DNA from: Prorocentrum cordatum | Taxonomy: Eukaryota > Sar > Dinophyceae > Prorocentrales > Prorocentraceae | Reading direction: 5' to 3' | NCBI GenBank assembly: GCA_963575745.1 | Contig: CAUYUJ010014193.1 | Span: forward strand, 243,357 to 307,356 | Length of the DNA stretch: 64,000 nucleotides | In this document: piece after piece, positions 21,949 through 30,624 of the stretch | How the letters are laid out: the number at the start of each line of letters is the position of its first letter | Position numbering within the stretch: the first letter of the stretch is position 1 | The notes under the pieces: model-generated | What the model was told of the DNA's origin: nothing | The model's database searches: none | What the model saw: the letters and a program-made list of their open reading frames with translations, nothing else | Position numbers and translations under genes: made by a program

Positions 21949-23076
21949 CTAGCAGGGGGGAACTGGGGGGACAGAAGTCGCAAGTGGCCGATTAGCATTT
22001 GGTAAGGTGCACCTCGGTGCCGAACCTGCCGTCGGTGAGCCTGTGTGGTGGGAGTGTGGTGCCTGTGCTGGCTGGGCGGAACTGGCGTGGCGTACGTAGG
22101 ACGAGCCCCTTGAAAGAAGTCGGGGCTGTAGCGTCGGATGGCACCCCGGACCCCAGCGACAGCCTGGATAGAGAGGGAAGTGTCTTGGCCCTTTTCTGTG
22201 CGCGGTTCTCTTCCAGCCTGCGTTTGTGCTCTCGTAGTGGTCACTGCGTGGACTTCTTGCTGCTGCGCTCTGTCGGGTCGGGTTCGACGAGGTGAATCCC
22301 CTTCCTTTCCAGCGAGCTGACCCAGCAGTGCTCGCAGAGCCATCTGCAGTTCTTTCCCTCCGCGTACGCCTGCGCACGGTTCTGGGCGAGCAGCTCCCGA
22401 ATGTAGTCGCCTTCCCAGGTGCCTGCTGTTCCGTGCAGCCCAACGCTGGAGCATCCGTCGCAGTTGTAGGCGGCGCCCCTCTGTCGCCTGCAGAAGCGCT
22501 CGTCGCGCACGACTGGGGGAACAATAGTGTTCCTGGGGCCGGGGGGGCAGGGATGTCTTCGTCAAGTCGGTGGTTGGAGATTGCCTTCCCGCCCCCAATG
22601 TACCGGAGGTCGTCCATGGTCTGCGGGCTGCCTAGCCCCACCTCTGATCCCGCCAAGGCCGCGTGCAGCTGGCAGATGGAACACCCTCCAACGTTAAGCT
22701 GCGTGACGTCGGCAGGCCGGACTAGAGTCTCCAGCGCGCGCAGGGGGGCCCCCAGGGTGAAGTCGTGTGTCTGCATTCCTGCCCACGTCTTCGGACAACC
22801 GTGCTTGTCTGCTACCTCATGGTGATGGGCATATGTGGCCAAGGTGCTAGCGTGGTGCATGACCTCAGCAAGTTTGGCGCGGAGAGAGGCGAGGTCTGCC
22901 AGCTGGAAGCCCCACGTCTCAGCGAACTGGCTGCGGAACTCTTTGTGAGCTTCCTGCCACGGAAGGCACAGGCCCATCATGGCCTCAAGGATGTCGCCTG
23001 TGGCCTCTGGGCGCGGGAAGGGCCAGAGTGTGGCACGGGGCTCACGTAGCTGCAGCATCATCACTACAAGCAGCAC
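21949..23076 (-). CDS. Helicase gene: downstream part with zinc fingers
   Basis: A 375-residue frame that overlaps the helicase C-terminal frame by 35 bases and lies in a +1-shifted frame. It begins with a leucine/alanine-rich helical region (residues 25-180; WQEAHKEFRSQFAETWGF and LASLRAKLAEVMHHA). A neighbouring frame at 22241-22510 has YNCDGCSSV and NCRWLCEHCW, two C-X2-C pairs that could form a ring-like zinc site. It is probably part of the same polypeptide as the helicase, split by a frameshift or intron. No homologous family is recognised. Confidence 0.45.
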   Translation of the reverse strand: MLLVVMMLQLREPRATLWPFPRPEATGDILEAMMGLCLPWQEAHKEFRSQFAETWGFQLADLASLRAKLAEVMHHASTLATYAHHHEVADKHGCPKTWAGMQTHDFTLGAPLRALETLVRPADVTQLNVGGCSICQLHAALAGSEVGLGSPQTMDDLRYIGGGKAISNHRLDEDIPAPPAPGTLLFPQSCATSASAGDRGAPPTTATDAPALGCTEQQAPGKATTFGSCSPRTVRRRTRRERTADGSASTAGSARWKGRGFTSSNPTRQSAAARSPRSDHYESTNAGWKRTAHRKGPRHFPLYPGCRWGPGCHPTLQPRLLSRGSSYVRHASSAQPAQAPHSHHTGSPTAGSAPRCTLPNANRPLATSVPPVPPC

Positions 23077-24265
23077 TGTGAGTGTGTGGGGGTTGAGGGG
23101 CAGCCCGTCGTCTCCTACTAGGGATTGCGTGAAGTCTGTGTCGATCTTGTCGGGCTTCAGTAGGGCGTGCAGGTTCGGCCTTGGGGCGGCGATTGGCCCC
23201 CGCCATGTGGGGCAGCGGTGGGAGCGAGTCGTATGAGACGCCTAACTGCTTGTCGTGCCACGGCGTGCCCAGTCCGAGGAACCAGACCAGGGCTGCCCAC
23301 GTGAGGTTATACACGAGGTTGCTGGCGCCGATTCCAGCTTCCACGTCTAAGCAGTAGCCAAGGTGACTCCAGGCCTTCCTGTCTAAGCTGCCCGGTTGCC
23401 TGGGTGTGGCCCCCATTTGCCACTGGTGGGGGTGCAGCCTGGGCACAGTGTACAGAAGGGTAGCCATAGTGGGGTCGTCAACCAGCTTCTGCATGCTATC
23501 CGCGAGAGCGGCACCCAGCTTGTCCCAAGAGAACTGAGGGTCGAGTGGTGCCGCGATGCGGTCAGCGAAGGTGCTCTCCATCCTGGCTTTGGCCTTCTTG
23601 ATGGCGTCGTCTAAGCCTTTTACGCTGTCGTCCCGTGTGTGTGGGTGAGCAGGGGGAATCCAAGTCGCGAGGTCCGTGATGGGGTTGAATTTCTGATCAA
23701 TGTGTAGCGCAGTTCTGTTGCCCAGATCGTTCCCCTGGAAGCGGACCCATAGCGCGGCCAGCCTCCCATACTCGGAGAGCTCCCTGAGGTGTGCTCCTGT
23801 GGCAGTGCCGAACATCCCCCCGTCCCCGACTGTGACCGCGTTGGAGGTGGCCCGCGTGATTGCGACGTTCACTCTGTTGGGGTTGTCCATGACGCCCCAA
23901 TCGTGCCAAAAGTTGGAACGCGTGGTCAGGTAGATCACAATGTCCGCCTCTCCACCCTGGCTAGAGTCTATGGTGGAGATGGTGAGTCTGCCGTTGGCCA
24001 GGTACTCCTCTGCAACTTGACGTAGCCCTTGGAAGCGTAGGTCGATGCCCGTGAGGGGGGGACTCCATTGTTCGAACACACGTTCGTAGCCTTTGTGGTC
24101 GCCGTCGCGCACTTGGGAGAGAGAGGAGGGGTCGCCTGTTCTGATTGCTTCACCTTTGTCGGCTCCTTTCTCCCTGAACCTAAGCCTGTCCCAGGGTGCT
24201 GCTGATGCTGCGCCCTGTCTGGGGCCATCCGTTCTCGAGCACAGCACACTGCATTTGATAGGCAA
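23042..24265 (-). CDS. SF1 (UPF1-like) helicase, C-terminal RecA domain
   Basis: In this frame STIDSSQGGEADIV is superfamily 1 motif V (x-T-[IV]-D-x-x-Q-G-x-E-x-D) and NRVNVAITRA is motif VI with the arginine finger. Both are diagnostic of the UPF1/AAA_12 group. The N-terminal half of the same helicase is in the next frame upstream (24180-25952), shifted by +1. The change lies within 24180-24265, exactly where the 11.46 kb duplication begins. After motif VI there is about 250 residues of less conserved sequence. The protein would unwind RNA or DNA using ATP. Its cellular role cannot be inferred here. Confidence 0.7.
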   Translation of the reverse strand: MPIKCSVLCSRTDGPRQGAASAAPWDRLRFREKGADKGEAIRTGDPSSLSQVRDGDHKGYERVFEQWSPPLTGIDLRFQGLRQVAEEYLANGRLTISTIDSSQGGEADIVIYLTTRSNFWHDWGVMDNPNRVNVAITRATSNAVTVGDGGMFGTATGAHLRELSEYGRLAALWVRFQGNDLGNRTALHIDQKFNPITDLATWIPPAHPHTRDDSVKGLDDAIKKAKARMESTFADRIAAPLDPQFSWDKLGAALADSMQKLVDDPTMATLLYTVPRLHPHQWQMGATPRQPGSLDRKAWSHLGYCLDVEAGIGASNLVYNLTWAALVWFLGLGTPWHDKQLGVSYDSLPPLPHMAGANRRPKAEPARPTEARQDRHRLHAIPSRRRRAAPQPPHTHSAACSDDAAAT

Positions 24266-25952
24266 CCACTACGAGGACTGTGGTCCCCTTCTCCATAGCG
24301 GGCAAGAGCGCCCGCGCGATGTCCACCGTCTGCGCAGCCTCTGGGAGATTCTCGCATCCTGAATGGAGGTTGGACGAGACCTCGAGGGAGGGGTTGTCGA
24401 CCAGGAGGAACAGATGCCTCTCCTCCGGGTGTTGCGGAGGGGGCTGAAGGTCTCTCAATAATACCTCCAGGTCCTCCGGGGTGGACTCGGTGGCTTCGGC
24501 CAGCTCGATGAGTTGCGCACCGTCCCAGGGTAGTATCTGCTGCCACGGTTGTCCTGCCACCAGTGGCCTTTGTCTGCGTGGGTCGGTGAGTCCTGTCCGT
24601 ATTGCCTTGTTGTAGAAGACCACGTTGGGCCAGGACAGGAGGAGGGGGCGCATACGGTAGCAGAGGGTCAGTTGCACCACTGCTGAGGTGTCCCCACCTA
24701 GCGCGTTGTGCAGCCGGTCGAATATCGAGAGGCACAGGCCGCGGTCGGCTGCTTTCTTGGAGAGGACGGTGGGGGGAAGCTGCTTGGGATCGCCGACCAG
24801 CAATAGGCGCCCGCCAGAGCGCATGACGCGAACGAGAGACATTGCGGCCATCAGCTCGCGGGCCTGCCCTGCTTCATCGATAATGAGCAGGGCAGCCGGG
24901 GAGGCCAGCTTGAAGGACTCTGCTGCCTCGTGGGTTGCAATGATCATCTTGGCGTCCCTCAGCAGCTGCGAGCGGAAGGCGATGAACTCCTTGGAGGGTC
25001 CGCTCTGGTGGGGGGGACGGTTGCGCGTTCTGTGGAAATGTCCCACCGGTGTAAGGGGGGCGAGCTTCGGCGCCACACGCGCGTCCTTCGCTAGCCTGAC
25101 GCACCTGTTGGGGAAGCAAGCTCCGGGCGCCAACCTGCCTTCTTGCGCAACCCCGAGTCCGATGGCGGGTTGGTAGGCGGCTGTGTTCGACCCTGCCGTG
25201 AGGGCCACTGCCTGTCTCTTGGGAAGCGAGCTTACCCATGCATCCATTGTGGCCACTGAGAAGAGCGTCTTGCCGGTCCCTGGAGGCCCATGAGCCACTG
25301 TGACGTGGTGTCGGGCGGTGGCGACCAGGGCCTTGGTGGCGTCGTCATTGAGTCGGTGGCGTTGGGCAGCGTCGTCCAGGTTGGTGATGGGGGGAAGGTT
25401 TCTGACCCGCTGGAGCACCTGTCCTGTAGCACTCTCAACTTCGTCGTCCGTGAATGGGGCGTCGGCTGGCCCCTTGCTCTGCTGCTGCAGTTGCGCCGTG
25501 CCGTCCACCGCCGTTGTGCGGGGAAGGCTGAGCGACTTGGCCTCGATGGTGGCTCTCGCCCTGGAGAGAAGGGAGCTGCTGCGCGCTCTGGTGTTCTCCA
25601 CTTCGTTAGCCCGTGCCCTGTCCCTTCTGTCAATGGCGCGGTGGTTGAGTAGGAATGTAATGACGTCGAGCGGTGCACCTATCAGGTCGTCAGGGGGCTG
25701 CTGCAGTTCGTAGATCTCACTGATGGCGTTCGAGATCCGCCAGCACTGCAGCTTGGATGGGGCTTTTCCACTCGGTACACGACTTCGCCTTCCTTGTCTG
25801 CCTTTGCAGTCGTTCCGAGTGGGCGTAACTCCCCAGCCTGACTGGAGTCGCACCAGGCCAGGGCTTGATTGGTGGGGTACTTGGAGCCCGTCCTTAGTCC
25901 GATGACGTCGCACTCGTCGCGGGGAGTGGGGCCGCCGAAGTCCGGTGGCCAC
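24180..25952 (-). CDS. SF1 (UPF1-like) helicase, N-terminal RecA domain
   Basis: A 590-residue frame. GPPGTGKT (Walker A, motif I) is at about residue 220-228, DEAGQ (motif II, UPF1-type) at about 358, GDPKQLPPTV (motif III) at about 390, and LCYRMRPLL (motif IV region) at about 425. VLVVVAYQMQ near the end is the strand before motif V. All N-domain catalytic residues are present. The frame opens with a non-ATG codon, so the true start is unknown. Together with 23042-24265 it makes a complete helicase core. This is the only complete copy: the duplicate at 35590-37437 lacks motifs V and VI. Confidence 0.75.
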   Translation of the reverse strand: MATGLRRPHSPRRVRRHRTKDGLQVPHQSSPGLVRLQSGWGVTPTRNDCKGRQGRRSRVPSGKAPSKLQCWRISNAISEIYELQQPPDDLIGAPLDVITFLLNHRAIDRRDRARANEVENTRARSSSLLSRARATIEAKSLSLPRTTAVDGTAQLQQQSKGPADAPFTDDEVESATGQVLQRVRNLPPITNLDDAAQRHRLNDDATKALVATARHHVTVAHGPPGTGKTLFSVATMDAWVSSLPKRQAVALTAGSNTAAYQPAIGLGVAQEGRLAPGACFPNRCVRLAKDARVAPKLAPLTPVGHFHRTRNRPPHQSGPSKEFIAFRSQLLRDAKMIIATHEAAESFKLASPAALLIIDEAGQARELMAAMSLVRVMRSGGRLLLVGDPKQLPPTVLSKKAADRGLCLSIFDRLHNALGGDTSAVVQLTLCYRMRPLLLSWPNVVFYNKAIRTGLTDPRRQRPLVAGQPWQQILPWDGAQLIELAEATESTPEDLEVLLRDLQPPPQHPEERHLFLLVDNPSLEVSSNLHSGCENLPEAAQTVDIARALLPAMEKGTTVLVVVAYQMQCAVLENGWPQTGRSISSTLGQA

Positions 25953-26117
25953 GCGAGTTTGAGGGTGGTGATCTGGCCCTCCGTTGGGCTGGTGAGACTA
26001 AGAAACTATGTACGTGACTGCGCGTCCTGTTCTCCTTCCAATCCTCGGAGCATCAGCTTGAACTCGACTGGCCATTGTAATCCAGAAGCCGCATTAAAGT
26101 GATCATTTGTTTTTTGG

Positions 26118-26205
26118 CCCCCCCCTCTGTCACAGAGGGGGTCAAATATGCCCCCCCCTCTGTCGCAGAGGGGGTCTAAGATGCCCCCCCTCTGTCACGG
26201 AGGAC
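26118..26205. repeat. Hairpin family 3, three tandem copies
   Basis: CCCCTCTGT-C-ACAGAGGGG at 26122-26140, the same with TGTCGCA centre at about 26155-26174, and a variant with CACGGAGG at about 26186-26203. They lie in the intergenic gap between the helicase and the EEP-nuclease gene. A second set from the duplication is at about 37603-37690. Confidence 0.85.
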
Positions 26206-26432
26206 CTCGTTCTGGGTGCTCTTCTGCCACGGGAGCTCCCGATACGATTGGAGACGATAAAATGTGATAGCGGGATGTGGGATTGGAGGGGGGGGAGAAG
26301 AAAACGATGAAGGAGAGGAGGCAACGACAGCACCGATGAAAGCACCGTTTCTTTTTCCTTCTCCGCTCGGGCAGCGGTCGCCGAGCACGACGGCGCGCGC
26401 GAGTCGCCGCCGCTCACGATGCATTGGCAAGG

Positions 26433-26495
26433 CCTCCGCTGCTGCGGAGGGTCGACGTTCGGCCGATGAGGCCTCCCTCCGCTGCTGCGGAGGGG
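26433..26495 (+). repeat. Hairpin family 1, two copies
   Basis: CCTCCG-CTGCTG-CGGAGG at 26433-26450 and a CCCTCCG-CTGCTG-CGGAGGGG copy at about 26474-26494. Duplicates are at 37918-37935 and about 37959-37979. Confidence 0.85.
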
Positions 26496-27034
26496 CGGCT
26501 CCTGTGCGATGGTTCAGCTAAGTTCTTCCCAGGGATTGGTCTCGGGGGGGTGTTCGACCCACCTCCAATCCGTGGCCTCCCAGTGGCCTCCCAGTGCCCC
26601 TGGCCGCTACTCCACCCACTGCGGCTGCTCCACCAGTCACTGGGGCGTTGGTCGCTGCCGAATGCAACTTGCATGTCGCGCCAGGCGGAGTCGACCCTGC
26701 GGTCCTGCAGCGAGGAAGCCTCGCCGCTCGGCTGTTGCCACTCGCGCTCCTCGCCCTCCTGGTGCGCCACCACTCATCCCTGCGCCACTCCCCGTCTGTT
26801 GGTTGCTGCCATGGCGTCTGTGGCCTCCGCTGCTGCGGGGGCTCTGGCGGCTGATGCCGCGGCGCCTCCCGCGGCTGCTGCTCTTGCAACCCTTGCCCTC
26901 GCTGCTCCAGCGGCGCAGGCCCTGGAGATGGCCACTGCGGGGTCGGCTGCCACCTTGGGGGTGATAAGTAACTATTTCTATCATTATCCCCTTCCTGTCC
27001 ACTCCCGCCCCTTCCCGACACTCATTTCCTTATG

Positions 27035-28333
27035 TCATCCCTCGTCCTGCTCAGCCTCTTCCTCATTCCCTCTCCTCCCTCCTGCCATTCCCGTGCTCCA
27101 CCCTCCCTCTCCCCCCCTCCCCCTTCCAACCCCCCGCCGCGACCTTCCATCGCCAGCCGCGGGCCAGTCGCGGCCGTCGTCCGCGTTTTCGTCTGCCCAT
27201 CTGGGCGGGCGCCACGCCTGTTGGGCGCGCTCGTCTTGCTCGCCCCTCTCGCGGTGCTGCTCTGGTGCCTGGCGCTCGGGCCCGTGCTGCTCGGGCGCCG
27301 CTGCTGCGGCGCCCTGGAGCGCAGCTGCTTGCTGTTTCTGGGCGCGCCTGTCCTTCTTCTCTCTGTTTCTCTCCTGCTTCCTCCCCTGCGAACGCGAGCT
27401 GGCCATGCGCATTTGGAACAGGAGAGGGTAGTGGGCGCCGCCGTGCCGGCGCCCCTCCACCTCCACGGTCTCCGGCGGGAACGTCTTCTGCAACGCGCGG
27501 AAGAGGGTCACCTCGCGATTATTAGAGAAGCGGAGGTCCCCTCTAGCCTCAGCCTCGGCGCGCCTCAGTTTCTCACGCTCCTTCTCTTGGATCTTGCGTT
27601 GGCATTCCTCTGACTGAGTCAGTAAATCCTGGAGGTGCTCGCGGGCGTCTTTTTTCGGGTAGTAGCGATCGTAAGGCATCCCAGGGCCTCCTTCCTGGCA
27701 GTGGTGCCAGTACGTCGGCTCCGATGATGGGCTGGTGGAGGCCCCCGCTGCTGCGGGGGCCTCTGCCTTGCTTCTGTTGCGGTACCCGATCTCACCGATC
27801 ACCGACTTGCGTGCGAAGAGCAACCCCGCCTCGTCTCTGTCGTGCACGGTGCTCAGCGGCCAGCGCAGGGTGTACTCGCCAGGCCTGTTGAGAACGAAGA
27901 TGCCGCAGCTGTCCAAGCACGGAGTGCCGTCCAATCCGCGCCAGAAGTACGCTGCTGCCGTCTCCAATCGCAAGCCTAGACCCCGAAGACTCGGCAGCGT
28001 CTGTGTGAGCGCCATGTTGAAATCCCCACAAAGGATGTCAACGTTGTTCTCCTGCAAGATGGCCGCCAGCCTCCGCCACCACGTCTTGTGAGCCTCCTTA
28101 AAGCCTTTGGAAGCTTTCGCCGTGTCGCGGTGGAGGTGCACCGCGCACACCCGCACTTTCGAGCCGAAGTGGGCGTAGGTTTGATCGAAGTAGACCTCAA
28201 CCACCATGATCCTCGAGAACGCTTCCATCTTGTTCCCTTTTGCAGTGGCCGTCGACACTCCTTTCCCAGTGGAGCAGCCGCATTCCGTGGCACAGATTTG
28301 CGCGCGCAGCGATGCACAAGGACTTGTCCTCAC
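27035..28333 (-). CDS. EEP-family nuclease-like protein, C-terminal part (left copy)
   Basis: A 432-residue frame. Its N-terminal 130 residues carry VRVCAVHLHRDTAK and then DILCGDFNMAL, the central strand and the G-D-F-N active-site motif of exonuclease-endonuclease-phosphatase folds. This matches a dinoflagellate family I know with 'VHLHFKTAKKA' and 'FLCGDFNMAL' blocks. Residues 190-200 hold a family 1 hairpin translated as APAAAG. The rest is Lys/Glu/Arg-rich and coiled-coil-like (QSEECQRKIQEKEREKLRR). The first half of the domain is in the frame at 28197-29141, +1-shifted near 28.2-28.3 kb. Function is unknown; it could be a domesticated or fragmentary retroelement endonuclease. Confidence 0.6.
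   Translation of the reverse strand: MRTSPCASLRAQICATECGCSTGKGVSTATAKGNKMEAFSRIMVVEVYFDQTYAHFGSKVRVCAVHLHRDTAKASKGFKEAHKTWWRRLAAILQENNVDILCGDFNMALTQTLPSLRGLGLRLETAAAYFWRGLDGTPCLDSCGIFVLNRPGEYTLRWPLSTVHDRDEAGLLFARKSVIGEIGYRNRSKAEAPAAAGASTSPSSEPTYWHHCQEGGPGMPYDRYYPKKDAREHLQDLLTQSEECQRKIQEKEREKLRRAEAEARGDLRFSNNREVTLFRALQKTFPPETVEVEGRRHGGAHYPLLFQMRMASSRSQGRKQERNREKKDRRAQKQQAAALQGAAAAAPEQHGPERQAPEQHRERGEQDERAQQAWRPPRWADENADDGRDWPAAGDGRSRRGVGRGRGGEGGWSTGMAGGRRGNEEEAEQDEG
27280..27314 (+). repeat. Hairpin family 1, two overlapping copies
   Basis: GCCCG-TGCTGCT-CGGGC at 27280-27296 overlaps GGGCGCCG-CTGCTG-CGGCGCCC at 27293-27314, so the GGGC tetramer serves as an arm of both. Confidence 0.7.
27739..27762 (+). 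repeat. Hairpin family 1 inside the EEP gene
   Basis: AGGCCCCCG, loop CTGCTG, CGGGGGCCT: a perfect 9-bp stem. In the minus-strand gene it is read as APAAAGA without breaking the frame. Duplicate at 39225-39248. Confidence 0.9.
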
Positions 28334-29141
28334 GCCCGCGCAGGGTCAAGTATTCGTGCTCTGGTCGATTCTGGAGCTGTTGGCAATCGCCAACACTCGC
28401 AGCACGACTTCCTCTTGCTGTCGCCATCGCTGCTGCGGGGGCGACAAAAGGCCCACCGCTGCTGCTGCTTTGGCCCTCCGCTGCTGACGCCCCCGCTGCT
28501 GCGGGGGCGTCCGCCTGCAGCGGCGGTGGTTTCCCTGGCCGCTGTAGGATTGCCTCCATCTGCTCCTCACATTCCGCAAAGCACGCCACGAGAGCAGGGC
28601 AATGCCGCAGCTGCAACTCAAGTCTCCGCCGCTGGTCCGCGTGGTTGGTCTCGCTCGGCATGGGGCCCCAGTTCCCGAACAGGACGGAAAGGTTGCCCAC
28701 GTTGTCGTTCCGCTGCCTGTTCACGTCAGCCGCTCTACTTTCGCAGAAGAACTGGAGCGGGACGGCGTCGCGAAGAACGCACTTGCGCCGCTCGACGTCG
28801 TCGGGCGGCGCGCAGCCCCCAAAGGCCGGCTGATCGCGCCGCTCTTCCTGAGGCTCTTCGTCATCGCTCGGATCCACCGCCGAGTCGCCTGGGCGGGTGC
28901 GCATCGTAGAAACTTCTGATCGCGCCGCCGCTGCTGAGCTTGAAACGCCAGGCGGCGCAGCCCCCGCTGCTGCGGGGGCGCCCTCTGGCACAGGGGCCCA
29001 AGGACCCTTCCAGGGTTCTGCCTGACCACCCGCAGGTCGCCAAACCTTCCCAGACTTCGCTGTGTGTACTGCCGACAGTCGGCCCCGAGGCCCCGCTGCT
29101 GCGGGGCCCAATGGGCTGCTGCTGCTGCTGGCCGCGGCCAT
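28197..29141 (-). CDS. EEP-family nuclease-like protein, N-terminal part (left copy)
   Basis: The frame is open from 29546, but the first ATG in credible sequence is at 29141 (it reads MAAASSSSS). The N-terminal ~130 residues are Ala/Pro/Gly-rich and contain four hairpin family 1 translations (PAAAG). Then comes NLSVLFGNWG followed by ALVACFAECEEQ, which fits the first strand (N) and the metal-binding Glu strand of an EEP fold. RSLCIAAR-like strands follow. The frame runs out at 28197, and the rest of the domain is +1-shifted in 27035-28333. The shift is present in both duplication copies, so it predates the duplication or marks an intron. Confidence 0.55.
   Translation of the reverse strand: MAAASSSSSPLGPAAAGPRGRLSAVHTAKSGKVWRPAGGQAEPWKGPWAPVPEGAPAAAGAAPPGVSSSAAAARSEVSTMRTRPGDSAVDPSDDEEPQEERRDQPAFGGCAPPDDVERRKCVLRDAVPLQFFCESRAADVNRQRNDNVGNLSVLFGNWGPMPSETNHADQRRRLELQLRHCPALVACFAECEEQMEAILQRPGKPPPLQADAPAAAGASAAEGQSSSSGGPFVAPAAAMATARGSRAASVGDCQQLQNRPEHEYLTLRGREDKSLCIAARANLCHGMRLLHWERSVDGHCKREQDGSVLEDHGG
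28419..28511 (+). repeat. Hairpin family 1 cluster
   Basis: At 28486-28511: GACGCCCCCG, loop CTGCTG, CGGGGGCGTC, a perfect 10-bp stem, translated DAPAAAGAS on the minus strand. At about 28419-28445 a copy keeps the outer arms GTCGCC and GGCGAC but has a mutated inner stem. Duplicate of the intact one at 39972-39997. Confidence 0.85.
28961..29108 (+). repeat. Hairpin family 1, two copies near the gene's 5' end
   Basis: CCCCCG-CTGCTG-CGGGGG at 28961-28978, with outer GGCGC and GCGCC arms interrupted by a 2-nt AG bulge, and GGCCCCG-CTGCTG-CGGGGCC at 29089-29108. Both translate as (A/G)PAAAG on the minus strand. Duplicates at 40447-40464 and 40575-40594. Confidence 0.9.
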
Positions 29142-29274
29142 CACTCCCTGCCCCCGCGTTGCAGGGGGGGCGGCCGTCAGAGCCGGACTCCTGGGGCCGA
29201 AACGGCGGTGGAAGGAGGGGGGCGGGGCGAAGAGGAGGAAGACGGGGCGGATAGGAAGGGAAAGGGCGGGCAGA

Positions 29275-29309
29275 GAGAGAGGGAGAGAGAGAGAGAGAAA
29301 GAGAGAGAG

Positions 29310-29342
<33 letters not shown>

Positions 29343-29345
29343 AAC
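29275..29345. repeat. GA microsatellite (left copy)
   Basis: A ~70 bp (GA)n run. In the duplicate (about 40760-40825) it is shorter and interrupted by AAAAAAAGACAGGGAGATAGTG, which makes it one of the most diverged places between the two units. Confidence 0.9.
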
Positions 29346-29706
29346 AAGTAGGCGGACCAGGGTCCGTCCGCGAGGCGCACTGCGGTGCGACAACTCGCAT
29401 GCACTATTTGCGGCGGTGCAGCCTTTAGATACGAGGGCGGGCAACAAAAACCCCCTCCCCCGGCGCAGTGCGACAGACGCTACAGACGGCGGACAGACGA
29501 TGATGATCTCACCTGTCAGACCGCGTGAGGAAAAAGGCCCCAACAAGAAAGGCGACGTGCTGACACGTGGCTAGGCGGCTTGGCAGACCGCCAGTTGGGC
29601 GCTTGGCCGCTAAGCGGCGCGCAGTGACGGGGCACCCCCCGCCCCCACGCCCTGACACCGTGGACGCGGAGCCACGCGTACACACGGGCAGGCAGAAAGG
29701 AGGAGA

Positions 29707-30624
29707 TTAGCGCGGGGCACCAGGTGGAGCGCCGCGGAACGATGACAACATAGCTTGGATGTTGAGTGACGGCACGGCACCATCGGGCGAGGCCGTGAGC
29801 AGCTCGGCAAAGGCTCGCCCAGCGCTGTGGAGGCGCTGGAGTAGAGGGCCTTGGCGAGCTTGGGCGGCGGCGAGGTCCGCGGCGAGAGCTAAGCACCTCT
29901 GCTGGAGGGCAGCCATAGCCTGTGACAGCTCGGTTTCACGGTCAGTGAGGGGAGGCTGCTCAGTGCCAGCAGCCGAGGGCCTCGAAACAGAGGCGAGGTC
30001 CTCGGTACGCCTGTCCAAATGGTGGACTAGCGTAATGCGGGACCCTGTACGCTGACGTCCGTCACCCTTGGAGGGTGACTGGAGGGGCCGACGCGACCCC
30101 AGGGCTGGAGCCGCTAGGGCCACACCCCGAGAGGTCGGGAGAGCCGCTTCCTCTCGCTCAGCAACGATGGAAGCGTGGATGGGGCACGAGGGCCTGTCTG
30201 GTTTAGTACCCTGCGGGGGGGCTGAAACCGCCCCCGCGGGCTGCCGGCGGTGGGGGGGCGGAGTGGTTTGCGCGGTGGGACCAGTCGTGATGCCGTGCAA
30301 GGGCTCTGAGGTCGGTCGCGTAGAAGGTTGGCGTCTCGGTAGGGCGGCATGGTCGGCAGCGTGTGGTATCGGCGGTGCGTCCTCCATGCCACTCGGTCCG
30401 CGGGGGTCACCCAGGTCATGGTCGGCGTCTTGGCGGTGGCCGATATCATCGTATGCGGGCGATATCGCTCTCGGGGACGGAGTCGCAGTAGGGATCGAGA
30501 GGTTACCCGACGGGGCGGGGTTTTCGCTGGCTGGTCCGTCGTCCAAAGCGTCCGATCCCCCACCGAAGCTGGAACAGGTCATCCTCCTGTTCGTCAGCGT
30601 CTTGAAAATGAGCGGCGTTGTCAT
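29707..30624 (-). CDS. Retroelement B: Pro/Ser/Ala-rich C-terminal tail (left copy)
   Basis: A 305-residue low-complexity frame downstream of the RT/RNase H frame. It has a DDGPASENPAPSG block that duplicates a DGPASANPAPSG block at the end of the RT frame, so the tail contains internal repeats. The last ~70 residues (LTDREAELS-like, AALQQRCLALAADLAAA) could form a short coiled coil. In this copy the tail is cut off from the RT frame by an indel near 30.65 kb. In the right copy the corresponding frame is continuous from 42323 to 41187. Confidence 0.5.
   Translation of the reverse strand: MTTPLIFKTLTNRRMTCSSFGGGSDALDDGPASENPAPSGNLSIPTATPSPRAISPAYDDIGHRQDADHDLGDPRGPSGMEDAPPIPHAADHAALPRRQPSTRPTSEPLHGITTGPTAQTTPPPHRRQPAGAVSAPPQGTKPDRPSCPIHASIVAEREEAALPTSRGVALAAPALGSRRPLQSPSKGDGRQRTGSRITLVHHLDRRTEDLASVSRPSAAGTEQPPLTDRETELSQAMAALQQRCLALAADLAAAQARQGPLLQRLHSAGRAFAELLTASPDGAVPSLNIQAMLSSFRGAPPGAPR
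30096..30239 (+). repeat. Hairpin family 2, two copies (left unit)
   Basis: At 30096-30119: CCCCAG, core GGCTGGAGCC, GCTAGGG. At 30211-30239: CTGCGGGGG arms around core GGCTGAAACC and CCCCCGCGGG. The second core carries a G-to-A change relative to its duplicate at 41691-41719 (GGCTGAAGCC). Confidence 0.8.

Noticed and set aside
23042-25952. Helitron or Pif1-type transposon helicase
   Set aside because: Motifs (DEAG, GDPKQLPP, QGGEAD, RVNVAITRA) fit UPF1-like SF1B/AAA_12 helicases. No HUH Rep nuclease motif was seen next to it.
26118-26205. CRISPR-like array (three spaced palindromes)
   Set aside because: Spacers are only about 13 bases, unequal, and there are no cas genes. The repeats are mobile-type hairpins and the DNA is eukaryotic.
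26433-29108. Family 1 hairpins as simple CTG microsatellites
   Set aside because: Most have only two CTG units. The remainder is arms that are complementary to each other and differ between copies, which slippage does not explain.
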